From: Sulfurospirillum sp.
GTDB taxonomy: Bacteria; Campylobacterota; Campylobacteria; Campylobacterales; Arcobacteraceae
Assembly: GCA_030491005.1 (NCBI GenBank)
Contig: JAKZMJ010000030.1
Span: 1-64,000 of the forward strand
Length of the DNA: 64,000 nt
Direction of reading: 5' to 3'
In this document: positions 33,758 through 42,555 of the stretch, piece after piece
Numbering within the stretch: position 1 is the first letter of the stretch
How the letters are laid out: each line of letters opens with the position of its first letter
Made by a program: the position numbers and the translations under genes
The notes under the pieces: model-generated
What the model saw: the letters and a program-made list of their open reading frames with translations, nothing else
Told to the model about the DNA's origin: nothing
Database searches by the model: none

Positions 33758-34810
33758 TTATTCTCTTATTTCAATGTCTGCATCAATTGCACCCATTTGT
33801 TTTAGCATTTTTATAGTATCTATGATTTCTAGTATTGGTAGCTTCATTATCTTCATAGCTCGTACAAGATCTGAAATAGTTGGAGTTTGTTTTGAGTTCA
33901 TTAGAGTATGGTTTATATTAATTGTTAATGGTTTATTATCAAGTCTTATATCATCACCTATATTAGTACCTTTATTGATTTTTTTGTCTTCCCATTCTAA
34001 GTTAGTTAGTGGTGATTTTTTAATTCTTATTGTAAAGTTTTCTTTGGCAATTGTTACTGTTGATATTTTTATATCAGCTCCTGCAATTATGGTTCCATTG
34101 ATAAGATTTATTATGATTTTTTTCTTAAAAGAAGAGTCTAGTTTAATATCTTGTACTTCGTATATGAATTGTACTATGGACATATTGCTTGGCTTCATAA
34201 TTTTTACTGTTCTTGTGTCTATTGCTTTTGCAATATTTTGATTAAATGTTTTATTAATTTCTTTTTGAATTTTAAAAGCTTGTTTTGCATCGTTTTTAAA
34301 TAAACTTAGTGTTATTGATTTTTCATTTTCCAAAGGGTAATCAACTTCATTCTCAATAGTAGCTCCATTATAAATAGAACCAGTTGTTGCATTTTGTAAA
34401 GAAGAGACAATAGTACCTTGTGCTAAAGCATATACTTGTCCATCAACTGCTTTTAATTGTGTTAATAATAATTGACCATGATTAATAGATTTAGAATCAC
34501 CAATGGCCGATATCTTAATATCTATTTTATCTCCTTGCTTTGAAAAAGCTGGTATCTCTCCTGTAACCATCACTGCTGCTATGTTTTTTGATTTTATAGA
34601 CGATGTTGGTATTTTAATATAAGAATTTCTTAAGAGATTTTGTAAAGACTGCATTGTAAATTTAGATTTATCACCCGTACCTGCAAGACCAACAACTAAA
34701 CCATAACCAATAAGCTGATTATTTCTAATACCAACTATGTTGGACACGTCTTTTATTTTTTGAGCATAAATAGTACTAATAATAAGTATTAAATATATAA
34801 TAAATTTCAA
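33758..34810 (-). CDS. flgI: Flagellar P-ring protein FlgI
   Basis: A 350-residue periplasmic P-ring subunit with signal peptide (LIYLILIISTIYAQ-like N-terminus). Family motifs are KDVSNIVGIRNNQLIGYGLV, VGLAGTGDKSKFT, and AVMVTGEIPAFSKQGDKIDI. The length matches the usual 350-370. The start codon is TTG (34810-34808), supported by a well-spaced AGAAGG ribosome site. It is the first gene of the flgI-fliM unit and divergent from the fliQ operon. Confidence 0.95.
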   Translation of the reverse strand: MKFIIYLILIISTIYAQKIKDVSNIVGIRNNQLIGYGLVVGLAGTGDKSKFTMQSLQNLLRNSYIKIPTSSIKSKNIAAVMVTGEIPAFSKQGDKIDIKISAIGDSKSINHGQLLLTQLKAVDGQVYALAQGTIVSSLQNATTGSIYNGATIENEVDYPLENEKSITLSLFKNDAKQAFKIQKEINKTFNQNIAKAIDTRTVKIMKPSNMSIVQFIYEVQDIKLDSSFKKKIIINLINGTIIAGADIKISTVTIAKENFTIRIKKSPLTNLEWEDKKINKGTNIGDDIRLDNKPLTININHTLMNSKQTPTISDLVRAMKIMKLPILEIIDTIKMLKQMGAIDADIEIRE

Positions 34811-34866
34811 TATATTACCTTCTATATAATTAAGACTATTTTATCTAAAATTTTATAAAATATAGG

Positions 34867-34893
34867 TATAATCTGTAAATAATAATTTTAAGG
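34867..34893 (+). promoter_or_regulatory. Promoter and ribosome site of the fliQ-fliD run
   Basis: TATAAT (34867-34872) and AAGG (34890-34893) precede the first gene. The AAGG touches a TTG at 34894 but lies 6 bp before a second in-frame TTG at 34900, so the latter is the better start. Confidence 0.55.
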
Positions 34894-34899
34894 TTGTCT

Positions 34900-35682
34900 T
34901 TGAACATTTATATATATGGAAGTGGTAATTTTAAAGAAGAGATTCATTTGATTTTAAAGAACTCTAATATCAAAGCAAAACTTGATAAAAGTTCTAGTAT
35001 TCAAGATTTAAAATCTCTTACTAAGCTTAAGAATGCGATTAAAAACAATCCAAACGATATATATTTAATAGATGAAGATAAAATATTTAGAAACAATATG
35101 TTTAATAAAAAAATAAAATTTTTCAAGGCAAAAGACTGTATAGAAGAGGAATATTTGCTAGACTATGGCATAGGCGATATTAGCATTAATAATACTAAAG
35201 ATTTAGTAGAGCATATTGTAAAAAAACTAGACAATTCTTCAAATGAGCAGAATATAGAAGAAAGCATAATAGATATTGTAAACAAAGCATATAAAGAAAA
35301 AACAGTACAAGAAGTTCAAGCTGATGATATAGAAGATGAAGACTTAAGCAAACAATTAAGTAAAAAAGAAGATAAAGAAGATAATAATTTAGATAGAATA
35401 AATAGCAATGAAGCTAATGATATTCAAGGAGATAGTATGACTGATGAATTTTCACAATTTGATAGTTTGAATGAAGATGATGTGTTAAGTGCATTGGCAA
35501 ATATTGATACAAATACTAATAATAGTGATACTATCTTAGATAAGAAAGTATCAAAAAGTAATACAAGCAATATTGTAGTTGCTAAAAATTCTGATGTGTC
35601 TAATGTGAATGATATTGCACAATTAATAACACAGTTGTTGAACAATAAAACTTTGGAGATAACTATAAAAGTTAAAACTTAA
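34900..35682 (+). CDS. Conserved-looking protein of unknown function, first gene of a flagellar operon
   Basis: About 260 residues from the TTG at 34900 (preferred by ribosome-site spacing; 34894 is the alternative). Residues 1-110 look like an alpha/beta fold, vaguely receiver-like (YIYGSGNFKEEIHLILKNS, DIYLIDEDKIF), but lack a convincing phosphorylation site. Residues about 115-225 are acidic, low-complexity and probably disordered, and a short beta-like tail (LEITIKVKT) ends the protein. It is 1 bp from fliQ, so a flagellar role is very likely, perhaps at the export apparatus, but I do not recognise the family. Confidence 0.7.
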   Translation: MNIYIYGSGNFKEEIHLILKNSNIKAKLDKSSSIQDLKSLTKLKNAIKNNPNDIYLIDEDKIFRNNMFNKKIKFFKAKDCIEEEYLLDYGIGDISINNTKDLVEHIVKKLDNSSNEQNIEESIIDIVNKAYKEKTVQEVQADDIEDEDLSKQLSKKEDKEDNNLDRINSNEANDIQGDSMTDEFSQFDSLNEDDVLSALANIDTNTNNSDTILDKKVSKSNTSNIVVAKNSDVSNVNDIAQLITQLLNNKTLEITIKVKT

Positions 35683-35683
35683 T

Positions 35684-35944
35684 ATGGATTTAGTTGGAAT
35701 TTCACAAAATACAGTAAAAATAATTCTTATTTTAGGCTTGCCTTCTTTATTAGTAAGTATGATAATTGGATTATTGATTTCTATCTTTCAAGCAGTAACA
35801 CAAGTTAGTGATGCTTCTTTATCTTTTGTTCCCAAGATGGTCTTTGTATCTATTTTTATTTTAATATCTTTACCTTGGATTGGTGATAATATTGAAGTTT
35901 ATGCAAAAGATTTGTGGGATATCATCTTAATCTTTGGTAAATAA
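35684..35944 (+). CDS. fliQ: Flagellar export gate protein FliQ
   Basis: An 86-residue membrane protein with two hydrophobic helices (about 14-38 and 50-68) and the conserved GLPSLLVSMIIGLLISIFQA and TQVSDASLSFVPKM between them. FliQ is part of the FliPQR export gate complex. It lies between an unknown flagellar gene and the FliJ-like gene, separated by 1-2 bp. Confidence 0.95.
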   Translation: MDLVGISQNTVKIILILGLPSLLVSMIIGLLISIFQAVTQVSDASLSFVPKMVFVSIFILISLPWIGDNIEVYAKDLWDIILIFGK

Positions 35945-35946
35945 AT

Positions 35947-36345
35947 ATGATAGATAAATTATATAAACTAAAGAAAAATCAAAAAAATCAAAAAATGATG
36001 GAAAAGGCACAAATAGCAAATAAGATATCTCATATTCAAAGTGAAATAATATTTACAAACAATAAAATCACCAGTACAAGTGTAGATAAATACGGGGCTA
36101 TTAGTGATTTTGCTGTTTTAGAAATACATAAAAATACTATGAAAATCCATATCAATAAACTTAAACTAGAAATAAGTAAGCTTAACATTGACTTAGAAAA
36201 AACGACAAATGATATATTTGAACTAGAAAAAGAAACACAACAATATAAATATATATTAGATGAAGAAAAAAAAGAACGAATTAACCATATCCTAACAATG
36301 GAAGAAAGAGAAGCAAGTGAATATATACAAAATAAGTATCTATAA
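35947..36345 (+). CDS. FliJ-like coiled-coil flagellar protein
   Basis: A 132-residue, almost wholly helical, Lys/Glu-rich protein without a signal peptide (KISHIQSEIIFTNNKI and LKLEISKLNIDLEKTTND). Size, coiled-coil character and position between export-gate and stator-associated genes fit FliJ, the stalk of the export ATPase. Sequence conservation of FliJ is low, so the assignment rests on position and structure. Confidence 0.65.
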   Translation: MIDKLYKLKKNQKNQKMMEKAQIANKISHIQSEIIFTNNKITSTSVDKYGAISDFAVLEIHKNTMKIHINKLKLEISKLNIDLEKTTNDIFELEKETQQYKYILDEEKKERINHILTMEEREASEYIQNKYL

Positions 36346-36363
36346 ATTGAAGGAAATGATTTT

Positions 36364-36825
36364 ATGAAATTATTTAGTATTTTACTTATATTCTGCATTG
36401 CCCTTACGGCAAATGAAACAAAAGAAAAATTAGAAATCATAGAATTAAAAAAAGAATTAAATGATTTTTATAATAAAAAAGAATTACAATATGATAAAAG
36501 CAAGAAAGATTTAGAAGCAATATTCACAAGTATAGAAAAAGAAAAATTGGCAATTAAAACCTTAAGAGATGAAAATTTAAAGATTTTACAAGATATAAAA
36601 GGTACAATTGAGAGTAAAACTACAAAAATATATAATAAAATGAAATCTAAAATTGCTGCATCTATTTTTGAGCAAATGATTAAAGACGGAGATATTGACC
36701 TTGTTTTTGATATAATTATAAAATTAAAAGAAAAAAATGTTACAACTTTAATGAAATTTTTAAGTCCTAAAAGTGCTTCAATGATAACTAAAAGACTACA
36801 AGAGTTTAAATCTAATAAGGGTTAA
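36364..36825 (+). CDS. MotE-like periplasmic coiled-coil protein
   Basis: A 153-residue protein with signal peptide (MKLFSILLIFCIALTA), a central coiled coil (about 25-95) and a C-terminal helical domain (AASIFEQMIKDGDIDLVFDI, then LMKFLSPKSASMITKRLQEF) that resembles the MgtE-N/MotE fold. MotE-type proteins are chaperones for stator or motor components. It sits between a FliJ-like gene and fliL in the same run, which fits a stator role. Confidence 0.7.
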   Translation: MKLFSILLIFCIALTANETKEKLEIIELKKELNDFYNKKELQYDKSKKDLEAIFTSIEKEKLAIKTLRDENLKILQDIKGTIESKTTKIYNKMKSKIAASIFEQMIKDGDIDLVFDIIIKLKEKNVTTLMKFLSPKSASMITKRLQEFKSNKG

Positions 36826-36828
36826 TTT

Positions 36829-37368
36829 ATGGCAGATGAAGAAAATGTAGAAGAAATAAAAAAAAGTTCTGGTTCAAAAGGTATGATGATTGTATTGATT
36901 GTTTTAATAGTCCTTTTATTCTTAGGGCTTGGTGGACTTGGTTATTTTGTATATTCAAAAGGATTATTAAGCAATGATCCATCAAGTGACACGGCAGTAA
37001 AAGTTGAAGAAAAAGAAACAAAAGATAAATCTGAGATGTTTAAAGCTACTATTGAAGACTTGGTATTAAATATTACGAATGCAAAAGGTAGAGAAAAGCT
37101 AATGAAGCTATCTTTTACAATTAAAAGTGTAGAGCCTTCAATAGTAGAAATAGTTGAGAGCAATAAGGCTGAGATTATTGATATAGTTATTGCACAAATT
37201 AGTGCTAGAACTTCTGAAGAGCTTTTAACAGTTGGTGGGAAAACTTTATTAAAAGAAGAATTAAAAGAAGAAATAAATAAGATTATCAATGAAGTTGTAG
37301 CAAGTGATGAAGATATTGAACAAAATAATGTTAAGAAAATATTATTTACAACTTTTGTAATTAAATAA
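36829..37368 (+). CDS. fliL: Flagellar basal body-associated protein FliL
   Basis: A 179-residue bitopic inner-membrane protein: a short cytosolic N-terminus, one TM (MMIVLIVLIVLLFLGLGGL, about 20-40) and a periplasmic FliL domain (DLVLNITNAKGREKLMKLSF, EIIDIVIAQISARTSEELL). FliL rings surround stator units and raise torque. Its stop is followed by the next gene after 1 bp. Confidence 0.92.
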   Translation: MADEENVEEIKKSSGSKGMMIVLIVLIVLLFLGLGGLGYFVYSKGLLSNDPSSDTAVKVEEKETKDKSEMFKATIEDLVLNITNAKGREKLMKLSFTIKSVEPSIVEIVESNKAEIIDIVIAQISARTSEELLTVGGKTLLKEELKEEINKIINEVVASDEDIEQNNVKKILFTTFVIK

Positions 37369-37369
37369 G

Positions 37370-37798
37370 ATGATAATAAGCTTTAAGGCAAAAAACAAAA
37401 AACAAAAAATCATAAAAATAGTATCTTTACTAGCATTAGTTTTTATGTTAGTTATATATTATTTTTATATGAGTGATCAATTTTCAAAAGCAAATACTAA
37501 AACGCAATTACAAAAAATATCTACAAATCAGACAATTGCTAATAAAAAGAAAAAGAAAAAACTAGAAAGATTGATATATAAGGAAATAGAAACTTTAGTT
37601 GATATTATAGGACAGAAACATATTAAAAAGATTAAGGTTATATCAAATAAAGTCCTAATATTATGTGATGCTAATACAAACTTAGATGCTTTAAAAGTAA
37701 GATATGGAGTGATGGCACTTATTAAAAAAACATCAAAAAATATACAAATATCTATAAATGTACAAAAAATTATTCAAAGAAAATATAATGTCAAATAA
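37370..37798 (+). CDS. Bitopic protein of unknown function in the flagellar operon
   Basis: A 142-residue protein with a basic N-terminus, a single TM (about 16-34, IVSLLALVFMLVIYYFYMS), a Lys-rich linker and a C-terminal alpha/beta-like segment (KVISNKVLILCDANTNLDAL). It overlaps flgH by 11 bp, so it is translated with it. I do not recognise the family. Position between fliL and flgH points to the flagellar basal body. Confidence 0.65.
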   Translation: MIISFKAKNKKQKIIKIVSLLALVFMLVIYYFYMSDQFSKANTKTQLQKISTNQTIANKKKKKKLERLIYKEIETLVDIIGQKHIKKIKVISNKVLILCDANTNLDALKVRYGVMALIKKTSKNIQISINVQKIIQRKYNVK

Positions 37799-38495
37799 AT
37801 ATATATTATTGTTTTTAATAAGCTTATTGTTTATAAGCTGTGCAAAAGAAGAAAAAATAGCATTTATAAAACCTTCAATGCAAATTCCCAAAAAACCCGT
37901 AGTTGTTAAAAAAAGAAAAGGTTCATTGTATGCTTCAAAAGGTGCGTCATTGTTTTCTGATAAAAAAGATTTACAAATTGGGGATATCTTACAAGTTAAT
38001 ATTAATGAAGCATTAAACTCTAAGACTAAAAGCAAAAGAGAATTAAGTAGTGCAAGAAATAGTAATCTTGGTGGTGGATTGTTCTCATCTACTAATGAAA
38101 ATATACGAAAATCAGGTTTTGTAAATAAAGTTACAGATAAATTGAATTCTAATTTTGGAGTTGATTTTAAAACAACAAGTACCTCATCAAGTAAAGGAAA
38201 TGTAAGCTCACAATTAGATGAATCATTTAAAACTAAACTTTCTGTAATCATAGAAGAAATTTATCAAAATGGGAATTATTTTATCAAAGGCATTAAAGAG
38301 ATATTAATAGATGGACAAAAACAATCACTTATCTTAACAGGTGTCATTAGACCTTATGATATTAGTCCTGATAATAGTATTCCTTCTTCACAAATAGCAA
38401 ATTTAAAGTTGCTATATAAAAAAGGTGGAACAGAACAAGATATCTTACAAATACCTTGGGGAATAAAAATATTAAGTAAATTTTGGCCATTTTGA
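37788..38495 (+). CDS. flgH: Flagellar L-ring lipoprotein FlgH
   Basis: A 235-residue outer-membrane lipoprotein. The start at 37788 places a signal peptide and lipobox in order (KYILLFLISLLFISC, Cys at about 18); an in-frame ATG at 37758 would add ten charged residues in front and is less likely. The body has SLYASKGASLFSDKKDLQIGD, LGDILQVN-like DILQVNINEALNS, and the C-terminal ITGVIRPYDIS-like LTGVIRPYDISPDN. With FlgI it forms the LP ring. Confidence 0.93.
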   Translation: MSNKYILLFLISLLFISCAKEEKIAFIKPSMQIPKKPVVVKKRKGSLYASKGASLFSDKKDLQIGDILQVNINEALNSKTKSKRELSSARNSNLGGGLFSSTNENIRKSGFVNKVTDKLNSNFGVDFKTTSTSSSKGNVSSQLDESFKTKLSVIIEEIYQNGNYFIKGIKEILIDGQKQSLILTGVIRPYDISPDNSIPSSQIANLKLLYKKGGTEQDILQIPWGIKILSKFWPF

Positions 38496-38505
38496 TTTAT
38501 TTAAG

Positions 38506-38521
38506 CTAATATTAAGAAATG
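38506..38521 (+). promoter_or_regulatory. 16-bp word shared with the flagellin upstream region
   Basis: CTAATATTAAGAAATG is 33 bp before the flgK ATG, followed by TAATGTAATAAT. An exact copy is at 27644-27659 upstream of flagellin. The gap flgH-flgK is 58 bp, the largest in this run, so an internal promoter is plausible. Confidence 0.4.
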
Positions 38522-38553
38522 TAATGTAATAATAATTATGATAAAGGGATATT

Positions 38554-40419
38554 ATGTTGAATGCTCTAAATGTTGCACATACTGGTTTAATAGCTGCAAA
38601 AACAGCAGTTGAAGGTGTATCAAACAATATTGCTAATGCACATACCAAAGGCTATAAAAAGCGTGTAGTAGAATTAACTGAATTAGCAAGTACTAGCTCT
38701 TCTTTAATAGGTAGAGGTGTAATTAGCAATAATGTATATAGAGTTACATCTGAATATATGTATGATAATTTACTTGCAGAAACTAGTAAAGCTAATTATT
38801 ATGGCGAAATATCAAGAATGATAGGCAATATTGAATCTGTCTTTAAAGAAACTGATACTAGTGGACTTTCTAGTGATTTAAATAGATATTTTCAAGCTAT
38901 TGAAAATCTTCGTTCAAACCCAAATTCTCAAATTTATAAAACTACACTAAAAACACAAGCTAAAGTAGTTGTTGAAACTATCAAAAATCTATATACAGCA
39001 ATAGAAAAAGAAGAAGCTTCAACTAGAAAATCCTTAGATGATAATGTCAAAGATGTTAATACATTAATAAATGAAATAAAACAAATTAATAAAGAAATAC
39101 AAAAAAGTTCAACAGTACCAAATGATTTACTTGATAGAAGAGATGAGCTAGAAGTTAAGCTTTCAAAATATCTTGATATTGATGTTCGTAGAGGAAATGA
39201 CGATTATCAACTACGAATTGGTGGACAAATCGCTATTAGATATAATACAAATACAAGAGATGTTCAAGTACTTGAAACTAAAACATATCAGATTAATAAA
39301 TATAATGTATTAGATGTAAATGAAAATCCAATTAGTATAACTAATAAAGTAGCATTTGACAATAATGACACTTTTACATTCAAATTAAATAATGAACATC
39401 AAGTTTCAGTTACAAATGGAACTTATATTGTTGATGCAAATGGTAATAATGTTGATTTAGACGGTGATGGAACAGCAGATTTAGTAGATAATAGTAATTA
39501 TATACGAGCTTTAAAATATAAAATTAATAATGATAAAGAAATGTCACAATTAGTAAATGCTTATAATGGTAATTATGCCTTTGACACAAATAAAAATAAA
39601 GTTGATGATAATTCTTCTGATAAATTTTTAGTACTTGAATCTAATATTAAAGGCTTAGAAGGCAGTTTTAATGGGCGATTAAGCTTAGTTGAAAAGACAG
39701 GAGCAGTTGTATCAAATAGAGATACTTTTTATAAAACTGATATTGATAGCAAGGAAGCTACTAGAAGTGTAGCTGTTTATATTTTTGGAAGAGAAGCTTT
39801 ACTAAAAAAAGGTATTATAAAAGCCCAAAGTGAAAACTTAACAAGTACATCACCTCACAATAAAATAATAGATTATAAAAATAAATTAGACAATCTAGCA
39901 AGAGCATTAAGTGATATAACAAATAAGTATGTAAGACTTGATAATAATAGTAATTATGTATATGGACATGCTGCAAGTGATGAATATAGTGGAAGTAAAA
40001 ACATTAAAAATCTTGGGCTTTTTAGTGGTTCAGATGTAAAGACATTAAAATTTAATGAGAATTTAGTGAATGATTTAAAACAAAAAGATTTAGATTATTT
40101 GTCAAAAATTCAATGGAAAAAAGATATAGGCTTTGATGGAAAAGCACAAGATGGTTTACATAAATATGCAACATCATTTAGAGAATTTTTACAAGAAATT
40201 AGAGTGAATGTGGCATCTGATAAAGAAAATAATGAATTTTTATTAACAACTCAAAAGGCAATTAGACAATCTTTACAAAATTCTTATGATAAAATTGTTA
40301 AGGTTGATAAAGATGAAGAGATGATAGATTTGATGAAATTTCAAGCAGCATATACAGCAAATGCAAAGATAATAACAGTTGTAGATGAAATGTTAGATAC
40401 ATTACTTAGAATGAGATAA
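38554..40419 (+). CDS. flgK: Flagellar hook-associated protein 1 FlgK
   Basis: A 621-residue hook-filament junction protein. The N-terminal rod-like domain (GLIAAKTAVEGVSNNIANAH, TKGYKKR) and C-terminal domain (DEEMIDLMKFQAAYTANAKI, EMLDTLLRMR) are canonical. The central region holds a calcium-binding-like DANGNNVDLDGDGTADLVD loop (about 301-320). It is followed 11 bp later by fliD, so the two late structural proteins are co-expressed. Confidence 0.95.
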   Translation: MLNALNVAHTGLIAAKTAVEGVSNNIANAHTKGYKKRVVELTELASTSSSLIGRGVISNNVYRVTSEYMYDNLLAETSKANYYGEISRMIGNIESVFKETDTSGLSSDLNRYFQAIENLRSNPNSQIYKTTLKTQAKVVVETIKNLYTAIEKEEASTRKSLDDNVKDVNTLINEIKQINKEIQKSSTVPNDLLDRRDELEVKLSKYLDIDVRRGNDDYQLRIGGQIAIRYNTNTRDVQVLETKTYQINKYNVLDVNENPISITNKVAFDNNDTFTFKLNNEHQVSVTNGTYIVDANGNNVDLDGDGTADLVDNSNYIRALKYKINNDKEMSQLVNAYNGNYAFDTNKNKVDDNSSDKFLVLESNIKGLEGSFNGRLSLVEKTGAVVSNRDTFYKTDIDSKEATRSVAVYIFGREALLKKGIIKAQSENLTSTSPHNKIIDYKNKLDNLARALSDITNKYVRLDNNSNYVYGHAASDEYSGSKNIKNLGLFSGSDVKTLKFNENLVNDLKQKDLDYLSKIQWKKDIGFDGKAQDGLHKYATSFREFLQEIRVNVASDKENNEFLLTTQKAIRQSLQNSYDKIVKVDKDEEMIDLMKFQAAYTANAKIITVVDEMLDTLLRMR

Positions 40420-40430
40420 AAGGATATATT

Positions 40431-41765
40431 ATGGCAGGTGTTTTAGGATTAGCAAGTGGGCAAGGAGCATCTTTAAATCAGGATTTAATAGATAAGCTAA
40501 AAGCTGGTGATACAAAAGCTACAATAGGTCCCTTGAGCAAAAAATTAGAAAATATCGGTTTAGAGAAAGAAAAAATAACAGAGATTATTAAAAAAACAAA
40601 TGAGCTTCTTGAAACTATAAAATCTTTTGATCTTTTTGTATCAGGAGGAATAAGTGCTTTTGATCAAAAAGTTGCAAATACCACAGGTGATTCTGTTCTT
40701 TTTAATGCAATAAATGAAAAACAATTAAGTGTAGGAATTAATAATATTGAGGTTAAAGAATTAGCAACAAGAGATGTATATAATTCAAAAAATATTAGTA
40801 GTAATCCAACTAGCACTAAGATGACAAGTGGAACATTAAATATTAAAATTAATGGAAATGATTATACATTTAATAGTGCGGACAAAACATATACACAATT
40901 TGCTAAAGAGATAAATGCAAAAGAAGATTTATCTGCTTCAATGGAAGAAGTAAAAGATGGTGTTTATAAATTAGTTATAAAAAGTGCTAAAACAGGAGTA
41001 AGTAATAAGTTAGATATATCAGGCACTCTTAGTACTTCTTCAGAACTATCTATAAATAATGTCCAACCTGCTACTAATTCTTTGATAAAAATTAACAATA
41101 TTGATTATAGCCGTTCTTCAAATAAAATTACTATTGAAGGAGGATTAAAAATTACAGCCGTTCAATTAGGCATATCAACAATTTCTATTGAAAAAGATAC
41201 GACTAAAATTGCTCCATCTTTAGAAAAATTTGTAGAAAAATATAATGAGCTTGTTACTCTTGTAGATGATGAGTTATATTCAGGAAAGAGTAATATAAAT
41301 GACAAAGCTAGTTTGCGCTCAATGCTTGAATCTATCAAAGATAAACTTTTTTCTACCTATGGGAAAGATGATAAATTGAGTATTTTTAATTTTGGTTTTG
41401 ATTTAAATAAATCTGGTTTCCTAGTATTAGACAAAGATAAACTAGATACTGCAATTAATGATAAGTTTGATGACTTAAAATCACTTTTTTTAGGTGTAGC
41501 TGAAAAAGAGGGATTAGGAACACAATTAAAAACAATAATTGATAATATGGATTCATTTTCAGGCATATTAACAAACTATCAAAATTCTATGGATTCAAGA
41601 GAAAGTGAATTGGAAAAAGACAAAGAAAAAGCAATTGAAAGTTTAGATAATAGATACAAATTATTATCTTTACAATTTTCTGCTTATGGAGTAATGATTA
41701 ATCAGTTTGAGGCTGCCTTTGCTGGATTAAAATTAACAATTAGTCAGTCAACAGCTAGAAATTAA
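40431..41765 (+). CDS. fliD: Flagellar filament cap protein FliD
   Basis: A 444-residue filament cap. It begins GVLGLASGQGASLNQDLIDK, has a coiled N-terminal region, the D2/D3 middle with a flagellin-hook-IN-like strand (KISAVQLGISTISIEKD-like region) and the C-terminal coiled coil (ESLDNRYKLLSLQFSAYGVM) typical of FliD. The length fits the family (about 450-480). FliS, at the start of the window, is in many bacteria located right after fliD but is elsewhere here. Confidence 0.93.
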   Translation: MAGVLGLASGQGASLNQDLIDKLKAGDTKATIGPLSKKLENIGLEKEKITEIIKKTNELLETIKSFDLFVSGGISAFDQKVANTTGDSVLFNAINEKQLSVGINNIEVKELATRDVYNSKNISSNPTSTKMTSGTLNIKINGNDYTFNSADKTYTQFAKEINAKEDLSASMEEVKDGVYKLVIKSAKTGVSNKLDISGTLSTSSELSINNVQPATNSLIKINNIDYSRSSNKITIEGGLKITAVQLGISTISIEKDTTKIAPSLEKFVEKYNELVTLVDDELYSGKSNINDKASLRSMLESIKDKLFSTYGKDDKLSIFNFGFDLNKSGFLVLDKDKLDTAINDKFDDLKSLFLGVAEKEGLGTQLKTIIDNMDSFSGILTNYQNSMDSRESELEKDKEKAIESLDNRYKLLSLQFSAYGVMINQFEAAFAGLKLTISQSTARN

Positions 41766-41867
41766 TCGAATATATTATAATTTTGATATTTTTTGTGTGC
41801 ATTTACACTATAAGTCGTTATGCTTTTTAAATTATTATTTATGGGTAGTTTTGTTTAAAGGAAAATT

Positions 41868-42362
41868 TTGTTAAAGATAAAAAATTTAAAAGAAAATGTG
41901 CTGGAATATATTTATGTTATTTCTAAGCAACCTATTTTATTAAGAGATTTACTAATTGCAAATAGACAATATAATGAAGGTATGCATGTTGAATCTGCAA
42001 AGTTAGGTTTTAGATTGATTTTGTCAAGAGCATATTTTGTTTATACACTATTTATTTTATTTATTTTATTACCTGTTTTTGTCTTAACTCATCAACAATT
42101 AGCATACATAGACTCACATATATCAATCATGGGAGCAGTTGTAATAACTGCTATAATTTTTATGGGTTTTAACTTTTTTAAATCAAAATTAAGAGATGTT
42201 ATTACTTTAAAACTTATACAAAGATCTTGGAAGCTTCATTTTCCTTATTTTTCTTATGAAGAATACTCTTTTAAAATAGAGGCAATTTTTGAAAAATCAT
42301 TGAAAAATGAAATTTCAAAACGAAATCTTGAAAAATATATTTTAGATAGTCTTTCTACTTAA
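41868..42362 (+). CDS. Two-TM protein of unknown function
   Basis: A 164-residue protein starting at TTG (41868), supported by AAAGGA at 41857-41862. It has two membrane helices (about 57-76 and 88-108) and cytosolic charged ends (LRDLLIANRQYNEGMHVES; SKLRDVITLKLIQRSWKLHF). No family is recognised. It lies 102 bp after fliD; whether it is part of the flagellar operon is uncertain. Confidence 0.6.
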   Translation: MLKIKNLKENVLEYIYVISKQPILLRDLLIANRQYNEGMHVESAKLGFRLILSRAYFVYTLFILFILLPVFVLTHQQLAYIDSHISIMGAVVITAIIFMGFNFFKSKLRDVITLKLIQRSWKLHFPYFSYEEYSFKIEAIFEKSLKNEISKRNLEKYILDSLST

Positions 42363-42407
42363 AAAGCTATTCACACTTAAAGTGTAACAAAACCACCTAA
42401 ACTTAGG

Positions 42408-42498
42408 ATACTTAATGCCCTTATCAAACTTAAATAATGAACAATTAAATCATACTTACCAAAGTATTTTTAATACTACTATATTTGTTTTTATTTAA
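42408..42498 (+). pseudogene. Duplicated 5' fragment of the UvrD-type helicase gene
   Basis: Bases 42408-42450 match 45053-45095 at 42 of 43 positions, including the helicase ATG and its first 12 codons. The fragment's frame begins at 42415 (MPLSNLNNEQLN) and then runs into unrelated sequence, stopping at 42496-42498. It is therefore a partial copy, not a functional gene. The 43-bp direct repeats bracket the trpD2-msrP-msrQ block. Confidence 0.8.
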
Positions 42499-42515
42499 TT
42501 AAACCAAATTTTCTG

Positions 42516-42521
42516 TATAAT
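42516..42521 (+). promoter_or_regulatory. -10 box of the TrpD2-like gene
   Basis: TATAAT lies 34 bp before the ATG at 42556, with a ribosome site (AAAAGG) near 42542-42548. This is a probable promoter for trpD2-like and msrPQ. Confidence 0.5.
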
Positions 42522-42555
42522 AAATATGAAAGTTAAGATAAGAAAAGGTAAATAA

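Noticed and set aside
33774-34241. 155-codon plus-strand frame antisense to flgI
   Set aside because: It is the shadow of a well-supported flgI; the hydrophobic composition comes from reading the complement of AT-rich codons, and no ribosome site is present.
37733-38251. 172-codon minus-strand frame antisense to flgH
   Set aside because: Lies entirely over the confident flgH and the gene before it; Leu/Ser-rich composition is typical of antisense frames.
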